From NCBI GenBank assembly GCA_025062095.1, contig JANXAZ010000021.1:1-46645 (forward strand): a DNA stretch of 46,645 nt, written 5' to 3'. Positions 17,716 to 25,830 of the stretch are shown piece after piece. The stretch is from Geminicoccaceae bacterium (lineage in GTDB: Bacteria; Pseudomonadota; Alphaproteobacteria; Geminicoccales; Geminicoccaceae). Position 1 is the stretch's first letter. Each line of letters starts with the position of its first letter. The position numbers and the translations under genes are program-made. Under the pieces are notes generated by a model. The model was not told the DNA's origin and did not search any database. It was given only the letters and a program-made list of their open reading frames with translations.

Positions 17716-18828
17716 TCAAGCGGCGCGGCGCGCATGACGGGCGAGCGCCTCGGCGTAGATGCCCCGCAAACACTCGGCCACCGCCGTGCGCGACAACGGA
17801 CCGCGAGCGGCGGCGGTGGCCGCGGCGGCGAGCCGCGCGCGCGCGTCGGCGTCGGTCAAGAGCTCGGCGAGGGCGCGCGCGAGGGCTTCGGGGTCGGCGG
17901 GCGGGACGAGACGGCCCATGCCGGTCGCGCGCACCGTATGGGCGAGATCCCCGATTGCGCTCGCGACGACCGGTCGGCCCATGGCCGCGGCGAGGGCCAA
18001 CACTCCGCTTTGCGAGGCTTCGACGTAGGGCAGGACCACGAGATCGCAGTCGAGGAACAGCTGCACCACCTCCGGCTCGGGCAGATGGCCCTCCCGCAGC
18101 TCGCAACGCGGGAGCCCGGCGAGCGCGGAGCGCAGCCAGGCGGCATCGGGGCCCGCCCCGGCGACGACCAGCCGCGCGCACCCGTCGATCGCCGTCACGC
18201 GGCGCCAGGCCTCCACGAGAAAGGGCAGTCCCTTGTAGCGCATGAGCCGACCGAAGAAGAGCACCGTCGGCGGGCGGTCCGGGCGCGGGACGAGCCCGAG
18301 GCGCGAAGCCAAGCGGGCGAAGCGATCGAGGGCGGGATGCGGCAGGATCCGCACCTCCTCGATGGGCCGGCCGTGCCGGGCACAGGCGAGCCGTCTCTGC
18401 TCGGGTCCGTGGACGACGAGCACGGTCGCGGCGCGGCGCAGGCCGTGCACGCTCGCGCGCGGCACGCGTTTCGACTGCACGTCGCCCGGGTGCAACTCGA
18501 CATCGTGAACGGTCACGATGCGCGGTCGGTCGCGCAAGAAGGGCAGCGCCAAATGGAGCCAGAGCACCGAGTCGCCCAGGAAGTGCACGAGGTCGGGGCG
18601 GAAGGCGGCGATGCGGGCGAGGACCTCGCGCACCAGCCGGAGATTGGCGAGGCTTCGGTGCCGAGGCCACGAAAGGGGGGCGAGGGCGAGGGCGGGGTCG
18701 AGTTCCTCGCGGCGAGGTTCGAGTTCCGCACGCGGCCCCACGAGCATCGCGCGCGCGATCGTCGCCGCGGCTTGCGCCACCTCGAGCGCGTAATCGAGGG
18801 GGCCGGTCATCAAGCACAGAACGCGCAT
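17716..18828 (-). CDS. Glycosyltransferase family 4
   Basis: 370-aa GT-B enzyme. N-terminal domain: MRVLCLMTGPLDYA, PDLVHFLGDS, VTVHDVELHPGD. Donor domain: TVLFFGRLMRYKGLPFLVEA, LVVAGAGPDAAWL, and the nucleotide-sugar element VLPYVEASQSGVLALAAAMGRPVVAS. It likely adds one sugar of the exopolysaccharide repeat. Its ATG shares one base with the stop of the tyrosine autokinase gene (TGATG), so the two are co-transcribed and probably translationally coupled. Confidence 0.9.
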   Translation of the reverse strand: MRVLCLMTGPLDYALEVAQAAATIARAMLVGPRAELEPRREELDPALALAPLSWPRHRSLANLRLVREVLARIAAFRPDLVHFLGDSVLWLHLALPFLRDRPRIVTVHDVELHPGDVQSKRVPRASVHGLRRAATVLVVHGPEQRRLACARHGRPIEEVRILPHPALDRFARLASRLGLVPRPDRPPTVLFFGRLMRYKGLPFLVEAWRRVTAIDGCARLVVAGAGPDAAWLRSALAGLPRCELREGHLPEPEVVQLFLDCDLVVLPYVEASQSGVLALAAAMGRPVVASAIGDLAHTVRATGMGRLVPPADPEALARALAELLTDADARARLAAAATAAARGPLSRTAVAECLRGIYAEALARHARRAA

Positions 18829-21128
18829 CAGCTCCGCCCGGGCACGCCGTAATAGCGCGCGTAAGAGCCGGCGTAACGGAGCGGATCGGCGCTCCCGTAG
18901 CGGCCGTAGAAGTCGAGATCGACCGCGTTGAGCGCGACGCCCGCGACGCGCACGCCCAGTTGCGCCATCTCGCGGGCGGCGGCGCGCGCCGCCTCGCGCG
19001 GAGTGTCGTTCCAGCGCAGGACGAGAAGAGCACCGTCGAGCACGGGCGCCATGGCGAGCGCGTCGCTGACCGCGAGCACGGGCGGCAAATCGAGGATCAC
19101 GAGATCGCACAATTCCCGCAAACCGGCGAAGAAGATCTGCGCCCGCGGCGCGGCGAGGAGGGTCTGCGGCGCCTCCGCCGTCCCGCCCGCCGGCAAGATC
19201 CGCAGCCGGCTCTCCGGCTCCACGACCAAGAGCTGGTCGATGGCCCGACAGGTGCCGGAAAGGAGCTCCACGAGGCCGGGCTGGTCCTCGCCCAACCCCA
19301 GAAGCGGGGCGAGCGCGCGGCGTCGCAGATCGGCATCGACGAGGAGCGTCCGGCGGCCGCCGAGCGCCGCCTGCCGGGCGAGCGCGAGGGCGAGGGTGGT
19401 CTTGCCCTCGCGCGGCACCGCCGAGGTGATCCCGACGATCCGACCGCGCGCCTCGGCGCGCGCCGAGGTCTCGCTTTCCAACCGGACGAGGGTGCGGTGC
19501 ACGGCATCCTGCCAGGCGGCGAGCCCGGCGGGGTTTTCCGAGCGGACGCGGCGACGCCCGCGCGGGGAGCGTTCGAAGCCGGCGACCCGCGGCAGCACGC
19601 CCAGGACCGGGAGGCCCAATTCGGCTTCGGCCTCGGCGCTGTTGAGAATTCCGCGCCGGCGCAGCTCGCGCAGGAAGGCGAGCGAACAGCCCAGACCCGC
19701 CCCGGCCAGGGTGGTGAAGCCGAGCACGAGGGCGCGCGGAGCGTTGCTCGGCCGCGAGGGCGGCGAAGGCGGGGTGATCAGGCGGGCGGCCGGGCGCAAG
19801 AGGTTCTGCTGCTCGCGCGCACGCCGATAGCGGTCGAGCACCGCTTCGTAGAGAGCGCGCGCCCCTTCGGCGCGCCTCTGGAGCTCGGCCAGCTCGACCT
19901 GGCTCGCGCCGATCTCCGCCAGCCGGCGCTCGGTTTCCGCCGTCTCGGCCTCGAGCCGGGCCACCTTCTCCTCGGCGACGGCGACCTCGTTGCGCAGCAC
20001 GGTGGCGATGCGTTCGATCTCGGCGGCGATCGAGCGCCGGATGTCGGCGAGCTCGGCGCGCGCGTTCTGCATGAGCGGATGGCGGGGACCGTACTGGCCG
20101 GAGAGATCGGCGATGCGGCGCGCGACCTCGGCTTCTTGACGGCGGAGCTCGCCGATCACGGGCGAGCCGGCCACCTCCTTGAGGCCGGAAAGACCGCCCT
20201 CGCGGCGCGCGCTCTCGAGACGATCGAGCCGCGCGCGCGCTTCCGCGAGCTGGATGCGGGCGAGGGTGAGCTCGCGCCCGAGCTCGGCCCACCGGCGCTC
20301 GAGAGCGGAAACGCCCTCGACCGAAAAAAGGCCTTTGCGGCCCTGGAACTCCTTGACCCGGCGTTCGGCTTCCTCGAGCTCGCGAGCGAGCACGCCCGCG
20401 CGCTCTTCGAGGTACCGGGCGGTCTCGAGCAGAGCTTCGCGCTGGGCCGCGATCCGATCCTCGAGGTACAGCTGCACGAGCCGGTCGACCACCCGGGCGG
20501 CGCGTTCGGGATCGTTGGCCGTGAACGAGACGGTGATGACGCGGGCGAGCGGGTCGCGCCGCACCGCGAGAGCGCGCCCGAAAGCCTGAACGAGCTCTTC
20601 CTCGTCGGGGATCGGGACCTCCGGTTCGTCGGGCAGGCGCGCGGAGAGGTCGGTGGGGAATCCGGCGAAGCTCGAGCGGACACCCGCGACCCAGTCGAGA
20701 AGCCACTCCGAGGCGCCGGCGAGGAGGTCCGCGAGCCGCGGCGCGAACGCATCCGGGCCCGTGATCGCCGCGAGGCCTTCGGCTTCGATCACCGCACGCG
20801 CGAGCCGCGGCGAAGCCAGGATGCGCACCTCGCTCTCGAGATCGGCCGGCTGCGGCCGATCCGTGCGCAAGTCGATCTCCCGGCGGAGATCGGCGAAGTC
20901 GCGGTCCTCGGCCTCGATCAACAGCTCGGCGCTCGCCGTCCAGGCGAGCGGTCTCAGCCACAGCCAGCCGGCCGCGGCGAGGTCGAGGGCCAGGACGACA
21001 CCGACGATCGTGCCCAGATTGCGACGGAGAACGTCGACGAGACCGTCGGCTCTCGTGCCCGCGAAGAGCGGCTCGCCCGGCGCACCGGGAGCGACCGGCG
21101 CGGCGCTCGTCGGCAAGCGCGGTTCCAT
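18828..21128 (-). CDS. Polysaccharide co-polymerase with tyrosine autokinase domain (Wzc type)
   Basis: 766 aa. Controls chain length and export of the exopolysaccharide. An N-terminal Wzz domain has a membrane helix near residues 38-60 (GTIVGVVLALDLAAAGWLWL). A long coiled-coil periplasmic region (residues about 190-440) follows, then a second membrane helix near 465-490. The cytoplasmic BY-kinase shows Walker A (SAVPREGKTT), Walker A' (TLLVDADLRR) and Walker B (DLVILDLPPV). The last 25 residues hold six tyrosines (FYGRYG, LRYAGSYARYYG), the usual autophosphorylation cluster. The loop has Arg where many homologues have Gly (PGEGK). The ATG at 21128 is preceded by GGGAGA. No Wzb phosphatase or Wza channel gene is in view. 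Confidence 0.93.
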   Translation of the reverse strand: MEPRLPTSAAPVAPGAPGEPLFAGTRADGLVDVLRRNLGTIVGVVLALDLAAAGWLWLRPLAWTASAELLIEAEDRDFADLRREIDLRTDRPQPADLESEVRILASPRLARAVIEAEGLAAITGPDAFAPRLADLLAGASEWLLDWVAGVRSSFAGFPTDLSARLPDEPEVPIPDEEELVQAFGRALAVRRDPLARVITVSFTANDPERAARVVDRLVQLYLEDRIAAQREALLETARYLEERAGVLARELEEAERRVKEFQGRKGLFSVEGVSALERRWAELGRELTLARIQLAEARARLDRLESARREGGLSGLKEVAGSPVIGELRRQEAEVARRIADLSGQYGPRHPLMQNARAELADIRRSIAAEIERIATVLRNEVAVAEEKVARLEAETAETERRLAEIGASQVELAELQRRAEGARALYEAVLDRYRRAREQQNLLRPAARLITPPSPPSRPSNAPRALVLGFTTLAGAGLGCSLAFLRELRRRGILNSAEAEAELGLPVLGVLPRVAGFERSPRGRRRVRSENPAGLAAWQDAVHRTLVRLESETSARAEARGRIVGITSAVPREGKTTLALALARQAALGGRRTLLVDADLRRRALAPLLGLGEDQPGLVELLSGTCRAIDQLLVVEPESRLRILPAGGTAEAPQTLLAAPRAQIFFAGLRELCDLVILDLPPVLAVSDALAMAPVLDGALLVLRWNDTPREAARAAAREMAQLGVRVAGVALNAVDLDFYGRYGSADPLRYAGSYARYYGVPGRS

Positions 21129-21330
21129 GGATCGGCGTCTCCCGCCCTCTCGATCGTGGTCCGGCGACCGCGGTCGAGCGTCTCGTGGTTAGGAAGGATC
21201 CACCTTCGCGCCCCGGGGGTCAACCGCGGCCGCTGCGCCGCGGCCGTGCGGTCGTATTCCGTGATGGCGCGGTGTTTCCGCCCCGCTTTTCGCGCATCGA
21301 AGAGCCGCGCGCACCCGCGCAACCGAGCGG

Positions 21331-21360
21331 TTGACAACGCCGCGCGCAAGGTCCTGGCTA
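21331..21360 (+). promoter_or_regulatory. Candidate -35 element upstream of the first dctP
   Basis: A perfect TTGACA at 21331-21336 lies 65 bp before the ATG. The sequence at the right distance for a -10 (TGGCTA at 21355-21360 with an 18-bp spacer) is poor. The second dctP has the same hexamer at a similar distance, which strengthens both. Confidence 0.3.
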
Positions 21361-21395
21361 CGCTCGATCGAAGGGTAAACAAGGGAGGTCGCAGG

Positions 21396-22502
21396 ATGCA
21401 CAAGGCCCTCGCGGTTCTCGCCGGTCTCGCGTTGGGGGCGATCCTGGCCCTGGATTCGCCCGCGCAGGCGCAGACCGTCCGGCTCAAGGGGCAGTCCTCG
21501 CACCCGGCTTCGGCCAATCTCCATCTCTTGTTCAAGCTGTGGGCCGAGAACGTCGAGAAGATGACCGCCGGGCGCGTGAAGATCGAGGCGCTTCCGGCCG
21601 GTGCCATCGTACCCGCCTTCGAGGTGTTCGACGCCACCTCGCGCGGCGTGCTCGACGTCGGGATGGCGCCCTTCGGGTTCATCCTGGGCAAGAGCCCCGC
21701 CGGCATCCCCCTTTCGCACGGGCCGCTCTTCGGCATGGACGGCTTCGACTACTGGGGCTGGTACTACGACGGCGGCGGGATGCAGCTTTTGGAGGAGTTC
21801 TATCGCGACGTCATCAAGCTCGACGTCGTCGGCTTTCCCGCGCCCACCGATTTCCCGCAGGCGCTCGGTTGGTTCAAGCGACCGATCAAGAGCCTCGAGG
21901 ACTTGCGGGGCATGAAGTTCCGCATCTACGGCATCGGTGCGGAGACCTTCGGTCGGCTGGGCGTCTCCGTGGTGACGCTGCCCGGGGGCGAGATCGTGCC
22001 GGCGATGGAGCGCGGGGTGATCGATGCCGCCGAGTGGCTCAACTGTTCGGACGACCGCAAGCTCGGCCTGCCCAACGTCGCCAAACACTTCTACACCCCG
22101 GGCATGCACGAGCCGGTGACGGGTGGTCAGCTCATCGTCAACAAAAAGGTCTGGGAGCGGCTCGCCCCCGACGTCCAGGAGATCATGAAGGCGGCGCTCA
22201 ACGACGCCACTTTGAAGCGCAACTTCATCCTCGCTCGCGAGAACGCGGAGGCTTGCCAGCTGCTCTTGCGCGAGGGGGTCACCATCCATCGCACGCCCGA
22301 CGACATCCTCCTGCGCTTCCTCGACGAGTGGGAAAAGATCCAAGCCGAGTACGCGGCCAAGGATCCCTTCTACAAGAAGGTCATCGACAGCCAGCGAGCG
22401 TATGCCGAGAAGCTCGTGCCCTTCCGGTTGAGCTTCTATCCGCCTTACGAGTTCGCCGGAAATTACTACTGGAAAGACAAAGTCTATCTGCGCAAGGAAT
22501 GA
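21396..22502 (+). CDS. TRAP transporter solute-binding protein DctP, copy 1
   Basis: 368 aa. Periplasmic receptor that captures an organic acid and hands it to the DctQM membrane pair. The signal peptide ends at PAQAQ (about residue 26). The conserved substrate-carboxylate Arg lies in MKFRIYG (Arg176), followed by GIGAETFGRLGVSVVTLPGGEIVPAMERGVI, typical of the large TakP-like branch associated with 2-oxoacids or lactate. The ligand is not proven. The ATG at 21396 is preceded by GGGAGG. It has a tandem paralogue just downstream that is about 86% identical by hand count. Confidence 0.93.
   Translation: MHKALAVLAGLALGAILALDSPAQAQTVRLKGQSSHPASANLHLLFKLWAENVEKMTAGRVKIEALPAGAIVPAFEVFDATSRGVLDVGMAPFGFILGKSPAGIPLSHGPLFGMDGFDYWGWYYDGGGMQLLEEFYRDVIKLDVVGFPAPTDFPQALGWFKRPIKSLEDLRGMKFRIYGIGAETFGRLGVSVVTLPGGEIVPAMERGVIDAAEWLNCSDDRKLGLPNVAKHFYTPGMHEPVTGGQLIVNKKVWERLAPDVQEIMKAALNDATLKRNFILARENAEACQLLLREGVTIHRTPDDILLRFLDEWEKIQAEYAAKDPFYKKVIDSQRAYAEKLVPFRLSFYPPYEFAGNYYWKDKVYLRKE
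21480..21635 (+). repeat. Nearly identical DNA block shared by the two dctP genes (second copy at 22764-22919)
   Basis: Over 156 bp the two genes differ at a single base (21587), although other parts of the same genes differ at many synonymous sites. A second conserved block lies at the 3' ends (22327-22474 against 23611-23758, about six differences). The offset between copies is 1284 bp throughout, with no indel. Confidence 0.9.
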
Positions 22503-22510
22503 CGAAGAGC

Positions 22511-22536
22511 GGGCGCGCGGACGGCGTCGCGCGCCC
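22511..22536 (+). terminator. Hairpin after dctP copy 1 (partial terminator or mRNA-stability element)
   Basis: A perfect 9-bp GC stem, GGGCGCGCG (22511-22519) and CGCGCGCCC (22528-22536), with an 8-nt loop, begins 8 bp after the stop. TTTT follows 8 nt later (22545-22548), not immediately, so termination may be incomplete. Confidence 0.5.
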
Positions 22537-22606
22537 GAACCGCTGTTTTCGCGACCCGCCCGCTCGCCGGTGACGGCGCCGCGGCGGGCCTCGCCGGGGC
22601 GTCGGA

Positions 22607-22635
22607 TTGACACGTCGGACCGCGGCCGCTTTCCT
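22607..22635 (+). promoter_or_regulatory. Candidate promoter of dctP copy 2
   Basis: TTGACA at 22607-22612, a 17-bp spacer and TTTCCT at 22630-22635 (3 of 6 matches to TATAAT). It lies 73 bp before the ATG, mirroring the TTGACA before copy 1, so each copy may have its own promoter. Confidence 0.3.
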
Positions 22636-22679
22636 CGCGCGAGCGGTCGCGGACGCGGCCGGTACAGGGAGGTCCGATC

Positions 22680-23786
22680 ATGAAGAAGTTCCTGGCGCTG
22701 CTCGCCGGAGCCGCCCTGGGCGCGATGCTCGTCTGGGACCAGCCGGCCCAGGCGCAGACCGTTCGGCTCAAGGGGCAGTCCTCGCACCCGGCTTCGGCCA
22801 ATCTCCATCTCTTGTTCAAGCTGTGGGCCGAGAACGTCGAGAAGATGACCGCCGGGCGCGTGAAGATCGAAGCGCTTCCGGCCGGTGCCATCGTACCCGC
22901 CTTCGAGGTGTTCGACGCCGCTTCCCGCGGCGTGATCGACGTGGGCATGGCCCCGTTCGGCTACATCCTCGGCAAGAGCCTCGCCGGAATTCCGCTCTCG
23001 CACGGGCCCCTCTTCGGCATGGACGCCTTCGACTACTGGGGCTGGTACTATGATGGGGGCGGGATGCAGCTTTTGGAGGAGTTCTATCGCGACGTCATCA
23101 AGCTGAACCTCGTGGGCTTCCCCGCTCCGACCGACTATCCTCAGGGGCTCGGCTGGTTCAAGCGTCCGATCAAGAGCCTCGACGAGCTCAAGGGGATCAA
23201 GTACCGCATCTACGGCATCGGTGCGGAGACTTTCGGTCGGCTGGGCGTCTCGGTGGTGACGCTGCCCGGCGGCGAGATCGTGCCGGCGATGGAGCGCGGC
23301 GTGATCGAGGGCGCGGAGTGGATCAACTGCGCGGAGGATCGGAAGCTCGGCCTGCACAACGTCGCCAAGCACTTCTACACGCCCGGCATGCACGAGCCTA
23401 TCACCGGTGGTCAGCTGTTCATCAACCGGAACGTTTGGAACAAGCTCACGCCCGACGTTCAAGAGATCATGAAGGTCGCGCTCAACGATGCGACCCTCAA
23501 GCGCAACTTCATCTTCGCGCGCGAAGCCGCCGAGGGCTGCGAGGCGCTCTTGAAGGAGGGCGTGACGATCCATCGCACGCCGGACGACATTCTCTTGCAG
23601 TTCCTGAACGAGTGGGAGAAGATCCAAGCCGAGTACGCGGCCAAGGATCCTTTCTACAAGAAGGTCATCGACAGCCAGCGGGCGTATGCCGAGAAAATCG
23701 TGCCCTTCCGGTTGAGCTTCTATCCGCCTTACGAGTTCGCCGGAAACTACTACTGGAAGCACAAGGTCTACGTGAAGAAGGATTGA
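22680..23786 (+). CDS. TRAP transporter solute-binding protein DctP, copy 2
   Basis: 368 aa, same length and no indel relative to copy 1, with about 50 substitutions by hand count. The signal peptide (KKFLALLAGAALGAML ... PAQAQ) differs most. The binding Arg is kept (IKYRIYG). Differences cluster in the segment after residue 205 (GGQLFINRNVWNKLTPDV against GGQLIVNKKVWERLAPDV, and the next helix), which could tune ligand choice or contact with DctQM. The start follows GGGAGG. It lies 76 bp upstream of dctQ. Confidence 0.93.
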   Translation: MKKFLALLAGAALGAMLVWDQPAQAQTVRLKGQSSHPASANLHLLFKLWAENVEKMTAGRVKIEALPAGAIVPAFEVFDAASRGVIDVGMAPFGYILGKSLAGIPLSHGPLFGMDAFDYWGWYYDGGGMQLLEEFYRDVIKLNLVGFPAPTDYPQGLGWFKRPIKSLDELKGIKYRIYGIGAETFGRLGVSVVTLPGGEIVPAMERGVIEGAEWINCAEDRKLGLHNVAKHFYTPGMHEPITGGQLFINRNVWNKLTPDVQEIMKVALNDATLKRNFIFAREAAEGCEALLKEGVTIHRTPDDILLQFLNEWEKIQAEYAAKDPFYKKVIDSQRAYAEKIVPFRLSFYPPYEFAGNYYWKHKVYVKKD

Positions 23787-23794
23787 CGGAGTTC

Positions 23795-23826
23795 CGGCGG
23801 AGCGCTCCCTCGCGGGCGCTCCGCCG
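23795..23826 (+). terminator. Strong intercistronic hairpin between dctP copy 2 and dctQ
   Basis: An 11-bp perfect stem, CGGCGGAGCGC (23795-23805) with GCGCTCCGCCG (23816-23826), has a 10-nt loop and no T-tract. Such hairpins behind binding-protein genes commonly protect upstream mRNA and lower downstream expression. That would give more receptor than membrane subunit. Confidence 0.6.
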
Positions 23827-23862
23827 CCGATCCCCCTCACACCCCAGCCGAGGTCGCGAACC

Positions 23863-24411
23863 TTGTCCGCCATCGCCGTCGCGGCCGGCCATCCCCCGGT
23901 CGCCCTCGTCCGCATCGTGCGCACCATCGACCGGCTCACGCTCTCGACTGGTGCGATCTTCTGCTGGCTCGTCGTGCCGCTCGTCGGCGCCATGGTCTAC
24001 GAGGTCTTCGCCCGTTACTTGTTCAACCGGCCGACGATCTGGGCCTTCGACGTGAGCTACATGCTCTACGGTAGCCACTTCATGCTCGGTGCCGCCTACA
24101 CGCTCTATCGCGGCGGACACATCCGCACGGACATCTTCTATCAGAACTGGTCGCCGCGGACGAAGGGTATCATCGACGCCACGCTCTACGTCCTCTTCTT
24201 CTTTCCCGGCATCGCGCTCTTCTTCTGGATGGGGCTGCAGGAGGCGCTGCATTCGTTCAGCATCGGGGAAACCTCCGACGTGAGCCCGTGGCGCCCGCCG
24301 ATCTGGCCGTTCAAGATGGTGATCCCGATCTCCCTCGCGTTCCTCTTCGTCCAGGGCATCTCGGAATTCCTCAAGAGCGCCTATGCGGCGGTGACGGGGC
24401 GCACGCTGTGA
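23863..24411 (+). CDS. TRAP transporter small permease DctQ
   Basis: 182-aa membrane protein with four hydrophobic helices (LSTGAIFCWLVVPLVGAMVYEVF, MLGAAYTLYRGGHIRTDIFY, YVLFFFPGIALFFWMGL, MVIPISLAFLFVQGISEF). The conserved ARYLFNRPTIWAFDVSYMLYG and GGHIRTD segments identify DctQ of the larger TRAP subfamily. It supports DctM in the Na+-coupled uptake complex. The start is a TTG at 23863 with GAGG 9 nt upstream; no ATG is available before the first helix. Confidence 0.9.
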   Translation: MSAIAVAAGHPPVALVRIVRTIDRLTLSTGAIFCWLVVPLVGAMVYEVFARYLFNRPTIWAFDVSYMLYGSHFMLGAAYTLYRGGHIRTDIFYQNWSPRTKGIIDATLYVLFFFPGIALFFWMGLQEALHSFSIGETSDVSPWRPPIWPFKMVIPISLAFLFVQGISEFLKSAYAAVTGRTL

Positions 24412-25724
24412 GCCAAGAATTCCTCGGTCTGGTCCTGCTGGGCGCGCTGCTCACCGGGATCTTCGTCGGGTTCCCGATCGCTTTCACGCTCATCATCCTC
24501 TCGATCGTCTTCGGACTGATCGGGTTCGGCGATACCGTGTTCTACCTGATGGTCTTCCAGACCATCGGCCTCATGAAAGAAGAGACGCTGGCCGCGGTGC
24601 CGCTCTTCATCTTCATGGGCCACATCATGGAGCAGGCGGGGCTAATGGAGCGCCTGTTCCGCTCCTTCCAGCTCATCCTCGCGCCGGTCAAAGGTTCGCT
24701 GTACCTGGGCGTGCTGTTGACGGCCACGATCTTCGCCACCGCCACCGGGATCATCGGCGCCTCGGTCACGGTCATGGGCATGATGGCCGCGCCGGCGATG
24801 ATGAGGGCGGGCTACGATCCCAAGCTGAGCGCGGGCACGATCGCCGCCGGCGGCACGCTCGGCATCCTCATCCCGCCCTCGGTCATGCTCGTGGTCATGG
24901 GGCCGATCGTCGGCGTCTCGATCATCAAGCTCTTCGCCGCCGCGCTCGTCCCCGGTCTCATCCTCTCGGGTCTGTACATCGCTTACACCCTCGTCCGCTG
25001 TCAGCTGAATCCGTCGCTCGGGCCGCCGCTTCCGCCCGAGGAACGAGCGAGCTCGTGGATCGAGGTCGCCAAGGAATTCTTCACCGGCGTGGTGCCACTG
25101 GCGGTCGTGATCTTCGCGGCGTTGGGCTCGATCCTGGTCGGTCTCGCCACACCCACCGAGGCCGCGGCCATGGGCGCGTTCGGGGCGCTCGTGCTCATGA
25201 TCGCTTACGGCCGCTTCGACATCCGCAAGGTGCGCGACGCCTGCTTGAATACGCTCGAGACCGCGAGCCTCGTGCTCTTCCTCGCGATCGCCTCGAACAT
25301 CTACGGTGCCGTCTTCACCCGCCTGGGGACGAGCGGCATGCTCGCCGAGTGGCTTCTCGGTCTCGGGCTGGGGCCGACGGCGCTCCTGATCATGTTGATG
25401 GTGGTGATCTTCATCCTCGGCTGGCCGCTGGAGTGGCCGGCGATCATCTTCATCTTCCTGCCGATCTTCCTGCCCGTGGTCCAGGAAATGAAGATCGATC
25501 TCTTGTGGTTCTCGACGCTCGTCGCCGTCAACCTCCAGACCGCGTTCCTCTCCCCGCCCGTGGCCATGGCGGCCTATTACCTGAAGGCGGTCGCGCCCAA
25601 ATGGGAGCTCTCCTGGATCTATCGGGGAATGGTCGACTTCATGCTCCTGCAGGTCGTGGGGCTCGCGATCGTCTTCCTGTTCCCAGAGGTCGCTCTCTGG
25701 CTGCCCCGGGTGCTCTTCGGCTGA
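24408..25724 (+). CDS. TRAP transporter large permease DctM
   Basis: 438 aa with about 12 membrane helices, the transport subunit that exchanges the bound organic acid against a Na+ gradient. Signature segments: PLFIFMGHIMEQAGL, ATGIIGASVTVMGMMAAPAMMRAGYDPKLSAGTIAAGG, LGILIPPSVMLVVMG, and VGLATPTEAAAMGAFGAL. The GTG start at 24408 overlaps the dctQ stop by 4 bp (GTGA). It is followed by a strong terminator-like hairpin before the NO reductase cluster. Confidence 0.95.
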   Translation: MSQEFLGLVLLGALLTGIFVGFPIAFTLIILSIVFGLIGFGDTVFYLMVFQTIGLMKEETLAAVPLFIFMGHIMEQAGLMERLFRSFQLILAPVKGSLYLGVLLTATIFATATGIIGASVTVMGMMAAPAMMRAGYDPKLSAGTIAAGGTLGILIPPSVMLVVMGPIVGVSIIKLFAAALVPGLILSGLYIAYTLVRCQLNPSLGPPLPPEERASSWIEVAKEFFTGVVPLAVVIFAALGSILVGLATPTEAAAMGAFGALVLMIAYGRFDIRKVRDACLNTLETASLVLFLAIASNIYGAVFTRLGTSGMLAEWLLGLGLGPTALLIMLMVVIFILGWPLEWPAIIFIFLPIFLPVVQEMKIDLLWFSTLVAVNLQTAFLSPPVAMAAYYLKAVAPKWELSWIYRGMVDFMLLQVVGLAIVFLFPEVALWLPRVLFG

Positions 25725-25745
25725 GCTCCGCGCGAGGCACCGCAC

Positions 25746-25774
25746 GGAGCCGGGTGCGGCTTGCACCCGGCTCC
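25746..25774 (+). terminator. Terminator-like hairpin after dctM
   Basis: A perfect 12-bp inverted repeat, GGAGCCGGGTGC (25746-25757) and GCACCCGGCTCC (25763-25774), with loop GGCTT. Only TTCC follows, so it is not a textbook intrinsic terminator, but it is the likely end of the TRAP transcript. Its right arm overlaps the proposed -35 of the next operon. Confidence 0.6.
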
Positions 25775-25798
25775 TTCCGACGCTAAAAGATCGATCTT
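25761..25798 (+). promoter_or_regulatory. Candidate promoter of the norS operon with a 12-bp palindromic operator
   Basis: TTGCAC (25761-25766), a 17-bp spacer and TAAAAG (25784-25789, 4 of 6 matches to TATAAT). The perfect palindrome AAGATCGATCTT (25787-25798) starts inside the -10 and covers the predicted start, where a repressor would block RNA polymerase. Known NsrR sites are AT-rich with AAGAT...ATCTT-like ends, but the spacing here is shorter than the usual 23-bp site. NsrR binding is inferred from the nsrR gene at the end of the cluster. Confidence 0.4.
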
Positions 25799-25830
25799 GG
25801 AGCGATATTAAAGCCCCGGGGAGGCGAGCG

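Noticed and set aside
18960-22502. A 1180-codon frame ending in DctP
   Set aside because: The part before 21396 is antisense to the tyrosine autokinase. The ribosome site and signal peptide place the true start at 21396.
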